A stretch of 64,000 bases of DNA from Methanohalophilus profundi (lineage in GTDB: Archaea > Halobacteriota > Methanosarcinia > Methanosarcinales > Methanosarcinaceae). The stretch covers positions 941,518 through 1,005,517 of the forward strand of contig NZ_QBKB01000002.1 of NCBI RefSeq assembly GCF_004137855.1, in the 5' to 3' direction. Of this stretch, positions 63,741 through 64,000 are shown piece after piece. The notes below the pieces were generated by a model. It ran no database searches. It was given only the letters and a program-made list of their open reading frames with translations, and was not told the DNA's origin. The position numbers were made by a program, and so were the translations under genes. Each line of letters opens with the position of its first letter. The first letter of the stretch is position 1.

Positions 63741-64000
63741 TTAATCCACTTCACCGTTTGACCGTAACAACTCGATATAATCTTCTTCGGACATTGGACA
63801 ATTGAGCAAATCTTCAATTTGTTGTTTTGATTGTAATTTGAGTTGCTTTTTAATGGCAGATATCAGGTTTGGTCCATATTCTTTTTTCCCGTGGCTGATA
63901 CGGGTCTTTATATGAGTCCTTTTTCCATTATAATAGAACCAGAAATATTCGTGGTGGGTCTGTTCAACCTTAAATCCTTTTGCTAAAAGAGCCTTTTCAA
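63741..64000 (-). CDS. Toxin-like protein (HicA-like), cut by window edge
   Basis: The partial frame gives 85 residues: EKALLAKGFKVEQTHHEYFW, FYYNGKRTHIKTRISHGKKE, YGPNLISAIKKQLKL, and an acidic end (MSEEDYIELLRSNGEVD). The first part resembles HicA-type toxins with a conserved histidine pair and the T-H-I-K-T-R-I-S-H stretch. The start lies outside the window. It is two bases upstream of the DUF433 start and probably co-transcribed. Confidence 0.6.
   Translation of the reverse strand, partial: EKALLAKGFKVEQTHHEYFWFYYNGKRTHIKTRISHGKKEYGPNLISAIKKQLKLQSKQQIEDLLNCPMSEEDYIELLRSNGEVD

Overview
This window is archaeal and most likely comes from a methylotrophic methanogen of the Methanosarcinaceae (Methanohalophilus-, Methanolobus- or Methanococcoides-like; the genus is a guess). 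The evidence is a beta-RFAP synthase for tetrahydromethanopterin, an aconitase-type small subunit with the YLRT loop of coenzyme B biosynthesis, FlpA/Nop5, an XPD-type helicase, archaeal UMP kinase, AglB, and surface proteins with PGF-pre-PGF and PGF-CTERM domains. None of the roughly 45 terminal stop codons I checked is TAG, which fits a pyrrolysine-decoding methanogen.

Layout. 0-3.7 kb: an RND/MMPL exporter followed by two COG1361 surface proteins. 4-13.5 kb: housekeeping genes (purH, methyltransferase, rhodanese, DUF2769, flpA-nop5-mptG, XPD helicase, pilin). 13.6-17.6 kb: ferredoxin, pyrH, an orphan archaellum-J fragment, and the AksE / unknown / AksF set. 17.6-19.1 kb: a decayed RelE-type toxin-antitoxin pair, YwbE, and a solo MNT antitoxin. 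19.1-41.3 kb: a large surface-glycan region with AglB, glycosyltransferases, an (alpha/alpha)6-barrel protein, three PAPS-type sulfotransferases, a nucleotide-sugar epimerase, a methyltransferase, a Wzx flippase, a DASS anion transporter, the sulfate-activation set cysQ-cysC-cysD-cysN, and GalU. 41.5-48 kb: two glycoprotein-like surface proteins, one of 1634 residues. 48-50.8 kb: membrane proteins (CPBP protease, DUF1616, DUF457-like). 50.8-64 kb: an accessory island of AAA ATPases, toxin-antitoxin modules (MazEF, AbiE-like, MNT/HEPN, DUF433, YgiT, DUF2283) and relics of IS605-type elements and ATPase genes.

The most coherent biological story is sulfated glycan production. A DASS transporter could bring in sulfate. 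CysD/CysN and CysC would make APS and PAPS, three sulfotransferases would use PAPS, and CysQ would clear PAP. A flippase, glycosyltransferases and AglB could then place the glycan on sequon-rich surface proteins encoded a few kilobases away.

A second theme is single-base frameshifts. At least thirteen interrupt otherwise conserved genes, several in A/T runs of 7-9 and at least two in housekeeping genes. Assembly error is the simplest explanation, but homopolymer phase variation in the glycan genes is not excluded. A third theme is in-frame TAG codons in two toxin-antitoxin genes, which could be pyrrolysine or ordinary decay.

I saw no tRNA, rRNA or CRISPR array.
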